This document shows, one piece after another, positions 44,408 through 53,648 of a stretch of 64,000 nt of DNA. Position 1 is the stretch's first letter, and every line of letters begins with the position of its first letter. The notes beneath the pieces are model-generated. The model ran no database searches. It was given only the letters and a program-made list of their open reading frames with translations, and was not told where the DNA came from. Where the stretch lies: assembly GCA_963813975.1 (NCBI GenBank), contig CAWFAP010000004.1:372001-436000 (forward strand), written 5' to 3'. The stretch comes from RYN-230 sp963813975 (lineage in GTDB: Bacteria; Actinomycetota; Actinomycetes; Streptosporangiales; Streptosporangiaceae). The translations under genes were made by a program, and so were the position numbers.

Positions 44408-45334
44408 TCAGCCCGGGTAGCGGGCGCCGCGGACCGTGACCCGGATGGAGTAGACGGAGCTTGTGGCGCACATGAAAATCTGGTTGCGCTGCGGCCCGCC
44501 GAACGTCAGGTTGGCCACGGTCTCCGGCACGTGCAGCTTGCCGAGCAGAGTGCCGTCCGGGTCGAAGCAATGCAGCCCGTCGCCCGCGGCCGCCCAAAGC
44601 CGGCCGCCGCTGTCCAGCCGGATGCCGTCGAAGGTTCCCGCCTCACAGCGCGCGAAAATATCCCCGCCAGCCAGTCCGGTCCCGTCGCCCGTCACGGTGA
44701 ACAGCCGGATATGCCGTTCCTCGCTGTCGCAGATGTACAGACTCCGCTCGTCCGGGGTGAACGCCAGCCCGTTGGGCCGGCTGAAGTCACCGGCCACGAT
44801 GCGCAGGGCCCCGGAGCCCGGATCGATCCGGTAGACGTGACAGGCACCGATCTCGCTGTCGGCCTGGTGCCCCTCGTAATCGCTGTCGATGCCGTAGGCG
44901 GGGTCGGTGAACCAGATCGAGCCGTCCGCACGCTCCACCACGTCGTTCGGGCTGTTGAGCCGCTTGCCCTGGTAGCGGTCGGCCAGGACCGTGACCGACC
45001 CGTCCGGCTCGGTGCGGGTGACCTGCCGGCCACCGTGTTCGCAGCTGACCAGGCGGCCTAGCCGGTCCACGGTGTGGCCATTGGCAAAGCGCGAGGGCTG
45101 GCGGAAAACCCCCACGGCGCCGGTGGTCTCGTCCCAGCGCAGCAGCCGGTCGTTGGGGATATCGCTGAACACGAGGTAGCGCCCGGCCGCGAAGTACGCG
45201 GGCCCCTCGGTCCATCGGCAGCCGGTATGCAGTACCTCGAGCTGCCGGTCGCCGTGCACGCGCCGGAACCGGTCGTCCAGAACCTCGAAGGTCGCTGTGA
45301 TGGTCTCCCGCACTGGTACTCCCGTCCGGCACAT
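44408..45334 (-). CDS. SMP-30/gluconolactonase family hydrolase
   Basis: 308 residues with the six-bladed propeller motifs: CRWTEGPAYFAAGRYLVFSD, the Asn in LNSPNDVVERADGSIWFTDPAYG, FSRPNGLAFTPDERSLYICD and CEAGTFDGIRLDSGGRLWAA. The metal site Glu/Asn/Asp is intact. It opens sugar lactones. ATG 45334 gives the full family N-terminus; GTG 45313 has a better GGGAG spacing and could be the real start. A gluconokinase lies 2 kb away on the same strand but not in the same operon. Confidence 0.88.
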   Translation of the reverse strand: MCRTGVPVRETITATFEVLDDRFRRVHGDRQLEVLHTGCRWTEGPAYFAAGRYLVFSDIPNDRLLRWDETTGAVGVFRQPSRFANGHTVDRLGRLVSCEHGGRQVTRTEPDGSVTVLADRYQGKRLNSPNDVVERADGSIWFTDPAYGIDSDYEGHQADSEIGACHVYRIDPGSGALRIVAGDFSRPNGLAFTPDERSLYICDSEERHIRLFTVTGDGTGLAGGDIFARCEAGTFDGIRLDSGGRLWAAAGDGLHCFDPDGTLLGKLHVPETVANLTFGGPQRNQIFMCATSSVYSIRVTVRGARYPG

Positions 45335-45420
45335 TGCCTTGACATCAAGATAAAATAGGACGCCGGCCGGAGGGTGCGGCCGGGCCCGGCCGCAGCAGCC
45401 GCGGACTCCTGGAGGTGCAC

Positions 45421-45777
45421 ATGATCCATCATGTTCAGCTGGCCTGCCCGCCGGGAAGTGAGGCCCAGCTGCGCAACTTCTACCACGGTGTGCTGGGCCT
45501 CGGTGAGATCCCCAAGCCGGCCGCCCTCGCGGCCCGGGGCGGCTGCTGGTTCCGCGGCAGCGGCATCGAGCTGCACCTCGGGGTGGAGGAGGATTTCCGC
45601 CCGGCCCGGAAGGCGCACCCCGGCCTGCTCGTGCGGGGCCTCGACGCCTGGGCGGCCCGGCTCCGCGCGGCCGGGTACCCGGTGCGGCCCGACGGTGACT
45701 TCCCCGGCATGCGCCGGTTCTACAGCGAGGATCCGCTGGGCAACCGGCTGGAGTTCCTGGAGCCAGTCTCCGCCTGA
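45421..45777 (+). CDS. VOC (glyoxalase-like) family protein
   Basis: 118 residues. MIHHVQLACPPGSEAQLRNFYHGVLGL, ELHLGVEEDF and FYSEDPLGNRLEFLEP show the two beta-alpha-beta modules of the vicinal oxygen chelate fold, with His, Glu ligands in place. It could be a dioxygenase, resistance protein or lyase. ATG 45421 has GGAGGT just upstream. Confidence 0.85.
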   Translation: MIHHVQLACPPGSEAQLRNFYHGVLGLGEIPKPAALAARGGCWFRGSGIELHLGVEEDFRPARKAHPGLLVRGLDAWAARLRAAGYPVRPDGDFPGMRRFYSEDPLGNRLEFLEPVSA

Positions 45778-45854
45778 CCGTGCGCGGGCGGCCCCGGAAG
45801 GCACCGGCGGCGGGGCGCCACGGGCCGCGAGGGCGTTACCGCCGGCGCGGGCCG

Positions 45855-46238
45855 CTACTCGCGCTCGGCCGGCTCCGGGATCAGCACGCCGAGCAGCCAG
45901 CCGACGATGCCGACGATGATCGCGCCCCAGAAGGCGGCCCAGAACCCGGTGATGTGGAACGGGAGCGTGAGCTCACCCGCCACCCAGCTGGTCAGCCAGA
46001 GCAGCAGGCCGTTGACTACCAGCGCGATGAGTCCGAGCGTCAGCACGTAGAACAGGCAGCCGACCGCCTTGACCACGGGCTTGAGGATGGCGTTCACCAC
46101 GCCGAAGATCACTGCGACCGCCAGCAGGGTGAGCGCCTTCGACGCGGTGCTTCCGTGGCCAAGCTGGATGCCAGGCACCAGCGCCGTGGCCACGGCGAGC
46201 GCCGCCGCGGTCAGGAGGGCCCGGATCAGGACACGCAT
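45855..46238 (-). CDS. phage-holin-like (DUF360/YvlD type) membrane protein
   Basis: 127 residues with four helices. LIRALLTAAALAVATALVPG, VVNAILKPVVKAVGCLFYVL and ALVVNGLLLWLTSW are the pattern of the small actinobacterial membrane family. It is annotated holin-like by similarity only. ATG 46238 is used; the longer frame is unlike the family. Confidence 0.8.
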   Translation of the reverse strand: MRVLIRALLTAAALAVATALVPGIQLGHGSTASKALTLLAVAVIFGVVNAILKPVVKAVGCLFYVLTLGLIALVVNGLLLWLTSWVAGELTLPFHITGFWAAFWGAIIVGIVGWLLGVLIPEPAERE

Positions 46239-46919
46239 GCGGTAATCATCCCATGATGAGAGGTATGGGGGGACCGCCGCGCACGGGTGCCAGCCGGGGA
46301 GGATCCCCCGCTCCGCTTTTCCGGAGGACATCACCCGGCGCCCGGCCTCCGCCATTCACCAAGTCGGCGAGGACACGCCTCCGGCGCCTTTCCCTTCCCG
46401 GCCCGCGGGTCCGGGACGACCGCCGGGAAACCGGCGGGGCGCCGGCCGGACTAGTCGCGGGCGCGCCAGGCAGAACGGGGTATAGATCCATAAATCTACT
46501 CAGCTAAGCAAATTAGTAACTTAATAATGGTGCTTCGATTTGCGCTTTCGCTGGACATCCAAGACGGTTCATGCCAGCATGACAAAAGCGCAGGCGGATG
46601 CGGGAGACTACGAGTCGTAGTCCCCTGCATGTCTGCGTATGGGGGGGACGAGGGACCCGGTGCCTTCTTCCCGGGGGAGCGGAAACGCGGGAATCGGGCC
46701 GGACGATGATGGCCGTGGCAATGGCCGGGTTCTGGCCCGCGCACCGTGGCGAGGGGGGAAGTAACTGTGGGCTGTGTGTGGCAATCGACGTACCCTCCCG
46801 ACGGGCGGTTCGCCGACGCCCGGGTACATCAGCGGTTCGCGCCCCGGCACCGCAAACCGCCGCGATGGGTCCGAATTGCCCGCGCCACAACCCCGACTAT
46901 GGGCCGGCTGAAGACACGC
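46239..46919. other. 681-bp intergenic region, AT-rich island plus palindrome
   Basis: No supported gene. 46480-46545 is markedly AT-rich for this genome (GTATAGATCCATAAATCTA and on). Palindrome GACTACGA (46606-46613), G, TCGTAGTC (46615-46622) is perfect and resembles the ACTAC/GTAGT dyads of BlaI/CopY-type operators. A strong run of Gs follows (46628-46634). Confidence 0.45.
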
Positions 46920-47174
46920 CTATTTCCACCGGAAATGCACGAAGACACGGCCGAAGTTCTTTGAGTCTTTCTCGATCCGGCTGTATAGCTGCTTGATTTC
47001 TTTCTGCTCGAGGAACCTTAGGACGTGCTTTTTAAGCTGACCTGAGCCCTTGCCCGAAATAATCTCCACCATGGGCGCCTTCTTGGCCACGGCCTCGTCG
47101 ATGATCGCCCGGAGGGCCCGGTCGATGTCCTGGCCCCGGTTGTAAATGTCGTGCAGGTCGAGTGTCAGCTTCAT
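46920..47174 (-). CDS. Smr domain protein
   Basis: 84 residues: MKLTLDLHDIYNRGQDIDRAL and APMVEIISGKGSGQLKKHVL. The LDLHxxxxxG start and the SGKGSGxLKK motif are those of stand-alone Smr domains, which act on nucleic acids (nicking or ribosome-linked mRNA cleavage). It is downstream of gluconokinase with a 4-nt ATGA overlap, so it is coupled. Confidence 0.85.
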   Translation of the reverse strand: MKLTLDLHDIYNRGQDIDRALRAIIDEAVAKKAPMVEIISGKGSGQLKKHVLRFLEQKEIKQLYSRIEKDSKNFGRVFVHFRWK

Positions 47175-47692
47175 GGGCTCATCTTCTCCTGCGACGGTCT
47201 CAGGTGAAGGCGCCCGATGATCTCGTCCACGGCCTCATCGGGTGGCAGCGTGGCCTCCAGCACCAGGATGTGCTCGGCGGGCTGCGGGCTCTCCAGGTCG
47301 GCGAACTGGCTGTCCAGCAGGGCGGGCGGGAAGAAATGCCCATGCCGGGCGCGCAGCCGGGCCTCCAGCATGTCGCGGCTGGCGCGCAGGAACACCATCC
47401 GGTCCCCGGGCCGCCCGGCCAGCAGCTCCTCGCGGTAGTACCGTTTCAGCGCGGAGCAGGCCAGCACGGCGGACTCGCCCGCGGCGGCGTACTCATCCAT
47501 CCGCGCGGCCACCGCGGCCAGCCAGGGCCGCCGGTCAGCATCGGACAGCGGATGACCCGCCCGCATCTTGGCGATATTCGCCCCCGGGTGCAGTGCGTCC
47601 GCGTCGGTGAAGGGCCAGCCGAGCCTGCCCGCCAGCAGTGCGCCGACGGTCGACTTGCCGCTTCCGGACACACCGGCCACGACCACGATCAT
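47171..47692 (-). CDS. gntK: gluconokinase
   Basis: 173 residues. P-loop GVSGSGKSTVG, DADALHP for substrate, SDADRRPWLAAVAARM, LACSALKRYYREELL and HGHFFPPALLDSQFADLE. It phosphorylates D-gluconate to 6-phosphogluconate. ATG 47692 is used; an in-frame ATG 47704 would add MLAA. It starts the gntK-smr pair. Confidence 0.9.
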   Translation of the reverse strand: MIVVVAGVSGSGKSTVGALLAGRLGWPFTDADALHPGANIAKMRAGHPLSDADRRPWLAAVAARMDEYAAAGESAVLACSALKRYYREELLAGRPGDRMVFLRASRDMLEARLRARHGHFFPPALLDSQFADLESPQPAEHILVLEATLPPDEAVDEIIGRLHLRPSQEKMSP

Positions 47693-47837
47693 GGCCGCGA
47701 GCATACCGGCGGCCGGCCGGGCCCACCCCCGCAGCCTTGGCTGATGACCTTCGCGGCGGGTACCCCCCACTGTTAGTGTCGGGTGGGCCACGAGACGGCG
47801 GTGGGGCCGTCCCGGGCCTGACCAATCAGGAGATGGG

Positions 47838-49238
47838 ATGCGAGTGCGCCGCCCCCTGTCCATTGCCGTGAGCTCGGCCGCCATGGCCGCCGCGGTGGCG
47901 GGCAGTACCTCGGCCGCGGGCGCCGCCGCCGCCGTGGCCGCGACCGCCACGGTGGCCATCAGCCCCGCCGCAGTGCATGCCCGGCTGGCGACCGCGGCGC
48001 CGCCGAGCACGGCGTACTGCGAGGCGCACTACAAGATCGCCTGTTACGAGCCCGCCCAGGTCCGGGCCGCATACAACCTGGGCCCGCTGACGGCCAGGGG
48101 CATCACCGGCAAGGGCCAGACGATCGTCATCGTCGATTCCTACGGGTCCCCGACGGTCCGCCACGACCTCAGCGTGTTCGACAAGAGATTCGGCCTGCCC
48201 AACCCGCCGTCGCTCACGGTGATCCAGCCGGCGGGCCGGGTTCCGGAATACCGTCCCACTTCCAACCGGGAAGGCTGGGCCGGCGAGACCGCGCTGGACG
48301 TCGAGTGGTCCCACGCGATGGCGCCCGGCGCGAACATCCTCGTGGTGGAGACGCCGACCTCGGAGAACGAGGGCACGACCGGCTTCCCGGCGATCGTCAA
48401 GGCCGAGAAGTACGTGATCGACCACCACCTCGGCGGCGTGATCAGCCAGAGCTTCAGCGCGACTGAGCAGACGTTCCCGTCCAGGAAAGCCCTGCTCAAC
48501 CTGCGCGGCGCGTACCAGGACGCGGCCAGGAAGGGCGTGACCGTGCTGGCCGCGTCCGGCGACAGCGGCGCGGCCGACGTCAGGTTCAACCAGAGCACCT
48601 ACTACCTGCACCCGGTGACCTCATGGCCGGACAGCGACCCGCTGGTGACCGGGGTCGGCGGCACCCAGCTGCGTCAGTCGGCCAAGGGTGCGTGGCACTC
48701 CGTGGTCTGGAACGACACCTACAACGTGCCCACGCAGCAGTACATCTTCGGCAGCAAGGGCCCGAACCCGCTGGCCGGCGGGGGCGGGAAATCCGTGATG
48801 TTCTCCCGGCCCCGGTACCAGAACAGTGTGGCGCGCGTGACCGGCGCCCGGCGGGGCGTGCCGGACATCTCGATGAGCGGGGCGTGCAACGGCGCAGTGG
48901 ACATGTACCAGAGCTTCCCGGGGCAGGCCGGCTGGTACCCGACCTGCGGCACCAGCGAGGCCACCCCGCTGTTCGCCGGCGTGGTTGCCCTGGCTGACCA
49001 GGTCGCCGGGCATCCGCTGGGCCTGATCAACGCGGCGCTGTACCGGATGTCCGCGATGGGCGCGGCGGCGGGCATCGTGGACGTGACCAAGGGTAACAGC
49101 ACGGTCTCGTTCAGCCAGGGCGGCCAGGTTCACACCGTGGCCGGCTTCCGGGCCCGCACCGGTTACGACCTCGCCTCCGGGGTCGGCACCGTCAACGCGG
49201 CGCGATTCGTGCCGGAACTGGCGAGCCTGGCCGGCTAG
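47838..49238 (+). CDS. secreted S53 (sedolisin/kumamolisin-like) peptidase
   Basis: 466 residues with an Ala-rich N-terminal signal (about 1-48). Catalytic ExxxD is Glu150/Asp154 in GWAGETALDVEW, oxyanion Asp242 in SGDSGA and nucleophile Ser373 in GTSEATPLFAG. These acid peptidases usually have a 150-200 residue propeptide; here the catalytic fold starts at about residue 60, so the prodomain is missing. GGAGATGGG precedes the ATG. Active secretion is inferred from the signal peptide. Confidence 0.88.
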   Translation: MRVRRPLSIAVSSAAMAAAVAGSTSAAGAAAAVAATATVAISPAAVHARLATAAPPSTAYCEAHYKIACYEPAQVRAAYNLGPLTARGITGKGQTIVIVDSYGSPTVRHDLSVFDKRFGLPNPPSLTVIQPAGRVPEYRPTSNREGWAGETALDVEWSHAMAPGANILVVETPTSENEGTTGFPAIVKAEKYVIDHHLGGVISQSFSATEQTFPSRKALLNLRGAYQDAARKGVTVLAASGDSGAADVRFNQSTYYLHPVTSWPDSDPLVTGVGGTQLRQSAKGAWHSVVWNDTYNVPTQQYIFGSKGPNPLAGGGGKSVMFSRPRYQNSVARVTGARRGVPDISMSGACNGAVDMYQSFPGQAGWYPTCGTSEATPLFAGVVALADQVAGHPLGLINAALYRMSAMGAAAGIVDVTKGNSTVSFSQGGQVHTVAGFRARTGYDLASGVGTVNAARFVPELASLAG

Positions 49239-49304
49239 CCGCCTGCCGCGCGCGGCCGCGGCACCCGAACCCATCCGGTCAGCCGGAAGCTCCGAATACC
49301 AGCT

Positions 49305-49904
49305 ATGAGCACACAGGACGTGCCCCACTCCCGCCAGGGTCCCCGGCCCCTGCCGGGACGTGAGGAAGACCTGGCTGAGCTGCTGACCCTGGTCGCCCGG
49401 GGCGATGAGCCTGCCTTCGAAGCGGCTTTCGACCGGCTGGCCCGCCCCGTCTACGGCCTGATCCGCAAGGTGGTGCGCGACCCGGCCCAGTCCGAGGAAG
49501 TCGCGCAGGAGGTCCTGCTGGAGGTGTGGCGCAGCGCGTCACGCTTCGATGTCAGCCGGGGCAGCGCGATGACCTGGGTGATGACGATCGCGCACCGGCG
49601 GGCCGTCGACCGGGTGCGCTCGGCGAGCGCGGAGACCCAGCGGGAACAGAAGGCCAGCAGCGTCGCGGCCGTGCCCCCGGACGGGGTCGCGGAGACGGTG
49701 GAGTCACGGCTGGACGCGGAGCGGGTGCGCCGCTGCCTGGACTCGCTGACCGAGCTGCAGCGGCAGTCGATCACCCTGGCCTACTACGGCGGGTACAGCT
49801 ATCCGGAGGTCGCGTCGCTGCTCAGCACGGCTCTCGGGACGATCAAGACCCGGGTCCGGGACGGCCTGATCCGGATGCGGGACTGCATGGGGGTGAGCTG
49901 GTGA
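49305..49904 (+). CDS. sigK: ECF sigma factor, SigK-like
   Basis: 199 residues. Region 2 is FDRLARPVYGLIRKVVRDPAQSEEVAQEVLLEVWR with AMTWVMTIAHRRAVDRVR; region 4 is LTELQRQSITLAYYGGYSYPEVASLL. Matches the SigK class, whose anti-sigma RskA is encoded next. The GTGA overlap makes translation coupled. The symbol follows the family, not experiment. Confidence 0.9.
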   Translation: MSTQDVPHSRQGPRPLPGREEDLAELLTLVARGDEPAFEAAFDRLARPVYGLIRKVVRDPAQSEEVAQEVLLEVWRSASRFDVSRGSAMTWVMTIAHRRAVDRVRSASAETQREQKASSVAAVPPDGVAETVESRLDAERVRRCLDSLTELQRQSITLAYYGGYSYPEVASLLSTALGTIKTRVRDGLIRMRDCMGVSW

Positions 49905-50662
49905 AACTCGGCCGCCATGTGAAACTGGGCCGCCACGACCTGCACGGGCTGACCGGCGCATACGCGCTGGACGCCCTGACCGGCCTGGAACTGGACCAGT
50001 TCGAGCACCATCTGCACCGCTGCCCGCCGTGCGAGAACGAGGTCCGCGGCTTCCGGGAGACCGCGACGAGGCTGGCCATGGCGGTCGCTGTCAGGCCGCC
50101 GCCCGCGCTGCGTGAGCGGGTGCTCGCCGCGGCCTCCGTCACCCGGCAGCTTCCGCCCGAAGTACGCCAGGTACCGCCGGCCAGGCTGCGGCCGGCGCGG
50201 AGCCTCTGGCTGACCCGGCTGGCCGCCGGCGTGGCCGCGGCCGCCGTCGCGGCCGCGGTGGCGCTGGGTGTCGTCCAGTCCTCCACCCAGCACCGGCTGG
50301 ACCAGGCCCAGGCGGAGAACCGTTCGGTCGCCGCGGTGCTGGCTGCCCCGGACGCCCGGCTGGCCGTGCGCCACACTACGGCCGGCGGCGTGGCCACCGT
50401 GGTCGCCTCGCCGTCCCGGCATGCGCTGGTCATCAGCACGTCCGGGCTGCCCGTCCTGAGCGGCGGCAAGGTCTATGAGCTGTGGTTCGTGTCCGGGCCG
50501 AGCGCCCGCCCGGCTGGGCTGCTCCCGGCACCGGCATCCGGGCGGACCTCGCCGCTGCTGGCGTCCGGCCTCGCCGCGGGGGACGCGGTCGCGCTGACCG
50601 TGGAGCCCGCCGGCGGCAGCAGTCACCCCACCACCAAGCCGATCGTGGTCATGCCTCTCTAA
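49901..50662 (+). CDS. rskA: anti-sigma-K factor (RskA-like)
   Basis: 253 residues. The N-terminal anti-sigma domain contains HDLHGLTGAYALDALTGLEL and HHLHRCPPCENEV (an HxxxCxxC-type zinc site). A membrane helix follows at about 108-127 (GVAAAAVAAAVALGVVQS), then the C-terminal RskA domain (GGKVYELWFVSGPSARPAGL). It holds SigK at the membrane until regulated proteolysis. The start codon lies in an 18-bp near-repeat: GTGAAACT...CGCCAT at 49901 and again at 49919. Confidence 0.88.
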   Translation: MKLGRHVKLGRHDLHGLTGAYALDALTGLELDQFEHHLHRCPPCENEVRGFRETATRLAMAVAVRPPPALRERVLAAASVTRQLPPEVRQVPPARLRPARSLWLTRLAAGVAAAAVAAAVALGVVQSSTQHRLDQAQAENRSVAAVLAAPDARLAVRHTTAGGVATVVASPSRHALVISTSGLPVLSGGKVYELWFVSGPSARPAGLLPAPASGRTSPLLASGLAAGDAVALTVEPAGGSSHPTTKPIVVMPL

Positions 50663-50757
50663 GGTCATCCCGGCCGGCCCGTCCGGCCTGGCCGGGGCCG
50701 CGGCATCCTGGGCGGTGATGGTAATGGGGCGGCCCGGGTGGCTTTACGGTGGTCCCT

Positions 50758-51459
50758 ATGAGCGTGGCGAGCGGTGCCGCCAGCGCCGGGGTACCTTCCG
50801 CGAAGGGCATCCCGAGTGTCCTGGTGGTAGAGGATGACCCGAGCCTGGCGACCCAGCTGGTGCGGGGGCTGAGCCGGGGCGGCTACCGGGTGGACCACGT
50901 GACGACCGGCCAGGAGGCGCTGGCGTCCGGCGATCCGGACGTCGTGCTGCTCGATCTGGGCCTCCCCGACGTGGACGGGGTGGAGGTGTGCCGCCGGCTG
51001 CGTGAGCGCTCCGATACCGGGATCATCGTTGTCACCGCGCGCGGTGAGGAGCCGGAACGCGTCCTGGCGCTGGACGCGGGCGCCGACGACTACCTGGTCA
51101 AGCCGTTCGGCCTGGCCGAGCTGCTGGCCCGGATCCGGGCCGTGCTGCGGCGGATCCGGCCGGGCGGGGAAGTGCTGCGGCATGGCCCCCTCAGCGTGGA
51201 TATGCGCACCCGGAAGGTGACCGTGCACGACCGCGACGTGGCGCTGACCCCGAAGGAGTTTGACATCCTGGAGTGCCTGGCCAGTGACCCAGGCCGGGTG
51301 ATGACCCGCCAGGAGATCCTGGAGAGCGCCTGGGACGCGCACTGGTACGGCCCCACCAAGGTGCTGGACGTGCACGTGGCGGCGCTCCGCCGCAAGCTCG
51401 ACGTGCCGGGGCTGATCGAGACGGCTTACGGCAGGGGCTTCCGGCTCGGCGAAGTCTGA
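50758..51459 (+). CDS. OmpR-type response regulator
   Basis: 233 residues. Receiver: SVLVVEDDPSLATQLVRGL, phospho-Asp in VVLLDLGLPD, VTARGEEPERVLALDAGADDYLVKPF. The winged helix ends KVLDVHVAALRRKLDVPGLIETAYGRGFRL. Its stop overlaps the kinase start by one base (TGATG), so the two are coupled. ATG 50758 is preferred over GTG 50749. Confidence 0.93.
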   Translation: MSVASGAASAGVPSAKGIPSVLVVEDDPSLATQLVRGLSRGGYRVDHVTTGQEALASGDPDVVLLDLGLPDVDGVEVCRRLRERSDTGIIVVTARGEEPERVLALDAGADDYLVKPFGLAELLARIRAVLRRIRPGGEVLRHGPLSVDMRTRKVTVHDRDVALTPKEFDILECLASDPGRVMTRQEILESAWDAHWYGPTKVLDVHVAALRRKLDVPGLIETAYGRGFRLGEV

Positions 51460-52847
51460 TGGCCCGGCGCATCGTGCTCACGATGCTCGCCCTGATCGGG
51501 GCGTTGCTGGTGACCACCGTGGTGCCGCTGGGGCTGATCACCACCGGCCGCGAGGGGAGCTCCTTCCGGGAGGACACCGTGCTGTCGGCCCGGGCGCTGG
51601 CCGGGCTGGCCGAGGACCAGCTGACCGACGGGGCACCGGCCGGGACCGGGGCGGTGGCCCGGGCGCTGGCGCAGGCCCAGCGGGCCGGGGAGCAGGTCCG
51701 GGTGTACAGCGCCGCTCGCCGGCTGATCACCGGCACCGGCCCCGGTGCCGGGCAGGCCGCGGTAACCGCCGCCACGCTGGCCTCCGCGCTGCGGGGCCGG
51801 ACGGTCCTGGACAGCAGGCCCGATGACCGGCTGCGGGTGACGGTCCCGGTGCCCGCGGATGACGGCGGCCCGGTGGTCGGGGCCGTGGTGCTGTCCAGGT
51901 CGTCCGCGGAACTGGAGGAACGGGTCGGTGTCCTGTGGACCTGGCTGGCCGCGGTGGCCCTGGCCGGCCTGGCCGCGGCGGCCGTCGCGGCGATCACGCT
52001 GGCCCGGTGGGTCAGCCGCCCGCTGAGTTCCCTCGACGCCGCCGCCCAGCGGCTCGGCGGCGGCGCACTCGACACCCGGTCGGCCGCCGGGCACGGGCCG
52101 CCCGAGGTACGGCGGCTCGCCCGCAACTTCAACGGCATGGCCGGCCGCCTGGAATCCCTGGTGCACGGGAACCGCGCCACGATAGCGGACGTCTCCCACC
52201 AGCTGCGCACGCCACTGGCCGCGCTCCGGCTCCGGCTGGACGTACTCAGCCAGGACAGCGAGCTGGACACGGCGGAGGAACTCGCCGGGGCGCAGGATGA
52301 GATCGCCCGGCTTTCCCACCTGGTGGACGGGCTGCTGGCCGTGGCGCGTGCCGAGAATGTGCTGGTCGAGCCGGCCAGCATCCGGGTTGATGACGTGATC
52401 CGCGACCGCGCGGCGGCCTGGCGGCCGGTGGCGGAGGAGCGCGGGGTCGAGCTGCGCCCGTCGTGCAGCGGCCCGGTGACGGCCATGGCCAGCGAGGGGC
52501 ACCTCGAGCAGATCCTGGACAACCTGCTGGCCAACGCGCTCGACGCGGTTCCGGCGGGCGGCCACGTGCAGGTCAGCGCGGCCGCCGACGGGGACGGGGC
52601 CCGGGTGGTGGTGGCGGACGACGGGCCGGGGATGACACCACGCCAGCAGGAGATGGCGTTCCGCAGGTTCGTCAGCAGCACGCCGGGGGGCGCCGGGCTG
52701 GGCCTGGCCATCGTGCACCGCCTGGTCACCTCCAGTGGCGGTTCGGCTGGACTGTCAGATACCCCGGGCGGGGGGCTGACCGTCACCCTGACCTTGCCCG
52801 CCGTACGGCCCGACCGGACCCGCCGGGCCGGGCCAGGGTCCGACTGA
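51459..52847 (+). CDS. sensor histidine kinase
   Basis: 462 residues. Two membrane helices (about 5-27 and 160-180) frame a small sensor. HAMP domain follows (WVSRPLSSLDAAAQRLGGG), HisKA has the phospho-His in ISDVSHQLRTPLAALRLRL-type sequence (SHQLRTPLAALRL), and the ATPase shows N box QILDNLLANALDAV and ADDGPGM. It phosphorylates the regulator encoded just upstream. Signal unknown. Confidence 0.92.
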   Translation: MARRIVLTMLALIGALLVTTVVPLGLITTGREGSSFREDTVLSARALAGLAEDQLTDGAPAGTGAVARALAQAQRAGEQVRVYSAARRLITGTGPGAGQAAVTAATLASALRGRTVLDSRPDDRLRVTVPVPADDGGPVVGAVVLSRSSAELEERVGVLWTWLAAVALAGLAAAAVAAITLARWVSRPLSSLDAAAQRLGGGALDTRSAAGHGPPEVRRLARNFNGMAGRLESLVHGNRATIADVSHQLRTPLAALRLRLDVLSQDSELDTAEELAGAQDEIARLSHLVDGLLAVARAENVLVEPASIRVDDVIRDRAAAWRPVAEERGVELRPSCSGPVTAMASEGHLEQILDNLLANALDAVPAGGHVQVSAAADGDGARVVVADDGPGMTPRQQEMAFRRFVSSTPGGAGLGLAIVHRLVTSSGGSAGLSDTPGGGLTVTLTLPAVRPDRTRRAGPGSD

Positions 52848-52986
52848 GGTCGCGCTTTCCTTACCGGATCTGAGCAGTTCATGAACCAGTTCCCGGCCGC
52901 CACCCCAGGAGGCTGGAGACGCGGGATCAGGTGACACCGCACATTCTCACTGGGCCGCTTATGGTGCGGCGGGAAGAGGTGAGCAG

Positions 52987-53616
52987 ATGACGGGCTACCG
53001 GCCGGCTGTTCCCAGGGAACACACCGGGGGCGCCGAGGGCAACGAGCGGCTCACCGCGGCGGCTGGCGCCGTGCTGCTGGTGCTGTTCGCCGCCGAGGGC
53101 GTCACGATCCTGTCCATCCACCAGCTGATCACCATGCACTTCTTCCTCGGCATGCTGCTGATCGGCCCGGTCACGCTCAAGGCCGGCTCGGTGCTCTACC
53201 GGTTCACGCGTTACTACACCGGCGCCCCCGGCTACCGGCGCCAGGGGCCGCCCGCGCCGCTGCTGCGGCTGCTGGGCCCGTTGGTCCTGATCACGTCGGC
53301 CGGCGTGCTCGGAACCGGGGTGGCGCTGGGTTTCACCGGGTCGGCCGCCGGGCCGTGGCTCTTTCTGCACAAGGCGTTCTTCGTGCTCTGGTTCGGCGTG
53401 ATGACGATTCACGTCCTCGCGTACGTCTGGAGGCTGCCCCGGCTCATAGGACCCGACCTGCGGGGACCGGCCGGTCTCGCGCGGGCCCGCGGTGTCCTGG
53501 CCGGCCGGGCCACGCGGTGGCTGCTGCTGGCGGCCTCGATCGCAGGCGGGCTCCTTATCGCGGCGATGACGGTGCACCTGGCCAGTCCCTGGGCGGGGTT
53601 CCACCACCCGGGGTGA
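52987..53616 (+). CDS. four-helix membrane protein, cytochrome b561-like
   Basis: 209 residues with four or five helices. Paired histidines SIHQLITMHFFLGMLLIGP and LFLHKAFFVLWFGVMTIHVLAYV could bind heme as in b561-type proteins, but this is inference. GAAGAGGTGAGCAG before the ATG gives a weak ribosome site. It follows the kinase in the same direction with a 139-nt gap. Function not established. Confidence 0.7.
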   Translation: MTGYRPAVPREHTGGAEGNERLTAAAGAVLLVLFAAEGVTILSIHQLITMHFFLGMLLIGPVTLKAGSVLYRFTRYYTGAPGYRRQGPPAPLLRLLGPLVLITSAGVLGTGVALGFTGSAAGPWLFLHKAFFVLWFGVMTIHVLAYVWRLPRLIGPDLRGPAGLARARGVLAGRATRWLLLAASIAGGLLIAAMTVHLASPWAGFHHPG

Positions 53617-53648
53617 GGTCATAGCAAACGCCGTGGACCGCCCGGGAT

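Noticed and set aside
45855..46238. Phage lysis holin
   Set aside because: The similarity is to a chromosomal membrane family called holin-like; there is no endolysin or other phage gene next to it.
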